Assembly: GCA_035490315.1 (NCBI GenBank)
Contig: DATHET010000007.1
Location: 1 to 7,190, forward strand
Direction of reading: 5' to 3'
Length of the DNA: 7,190 nt
Source of the DNA: JADJQU01 sp035490315
GTDB taxonomy: Bacteria > Planctomycetota > UBA1135 > GCA-002686595
A model generated the notes under the pieces. That model was given only the letters and a program-made list of their open reading frames with translations. It ran no database searches and was not told the origin of the DNA. The translations under genes were made by a program, and so were the position numbers. Below are positions 7,072 through 7,190 of this stretch, piece after piece. Within the stretch, counting starts at the first letter, position 1. The number at the start of each line of letters is the position of its first letter.

Positions 7072-7190
7072 GTGGAGCCGGGATGGGTATTCCGGAGCAC
7101 GGATTCCCAACTCATGACGTGGGACAAGGTGTTCTACCTTCCCAACGTCATCTCCAGCCCTCAGGCCTACCCGTGCATCCAACTCACCGG
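7072..7190 (+). CDS. Start of an unrecognised protein, cut by the window edge
   Basis: An open frame runs off the right edge (39 full codons). GTG 7072 has AAGGGG at 7057-7062, with a 9-nt spacer. ATG 7114 in the same frame is the alternative start but has only a distant GGAG. From 7114 onward about 20 of 23 third positions are G or C, as in the window's real genes, while the competing frame from ATG 7083 is A/T-rich at third positions. The visible residues from M7114 read MTWDKVFYLPNVISSPQAYP. I do not recognise a family, and no signal peptide or domain can be judged from so little. Confidence 0.4.
   Translation, partial: MEPGWVFRSTDSQLMTWDKVFYLPNVISSPQAYPCIQLT

Noticed and set aside
6706..7182. 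A minus-strand frame with a segment reading ETGIEPVTPALRKRCSTVEP
   Set aside because: That segment is simply the tRNA-Thr gene translated backwards, a well-known kind of false protein.
6885..7190. tRNA-Thr as an integration site for a mobile element
   Set aside because: No direct repeat of the tRNA 3' end, integrase or change in composition is visible within the window.

Overview
This is a G+C-rich window (by eye about two thirds or more G+C, with strong G/C bias at third codon positions) from a bacterium that uses sigma-54 regulation and the anhydro-muropeptide recycling route. That combination points to a Gram-negative-type, lytic-transglycosylase-using organism. The exported TPR/HEAT scaffold protein and the divergent NagZ would fit Planctomycetota, Myxococcota or a related lineage, but nothing here fixes the phylum.

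Layout, left to right. Positions 29-125 hold a very long near-perfect inverted repeat directly after the stop codon of the first gene. On the minus strand (1555-131) lies an NtrC/NtrX-type sigma-54 response regulator with receiver, AAA+ and Fis-type HTH domains. Divergently, starting only 40 bp away, are two co-directional peptidoglycan-recycling genes: anmK (1596-2771) and, 52 bp later, a nagZ-type GH3 beta-N-acetylhexosaminidase (2824-4395). A small terminator-like hairpin and a good sigma-70-like promoter follow. They lead through a roughly 200-nt C-rich leader into a secreted 710-residue protein (4665-6797) with TPR and HEAT-like segments. Within it is what reads as a receiver fold that has lost its phosphorylation residues. 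Between that gene and a complete tRNA-Thr(CGT) with encoded CCA (6885-6959) lies a short tract of strong hairpins that can form competing structures. A second branched hairpin (6972-7030) follows the tRNA. The right edge probably holds the start of another plus-strand gene.

How the genes work together. NagZ removes GlcNAc from GlcNAc-anhydroMurNAc (peptides), and AnmK turns the released anhydroMurNAc into MurNAc-6-phosphate, so these two form successive steps of cell-wall recycling. The next enzyme, MurQ, is not in the window. The sigma-54 regulator could control this pair or an unrelated regulon; its histidine kinase is not visible here. The exported HEAT/pseudo-receiver protein has its own promoter and is probably a separate transcription unit. 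It is the most unusual item in the window.
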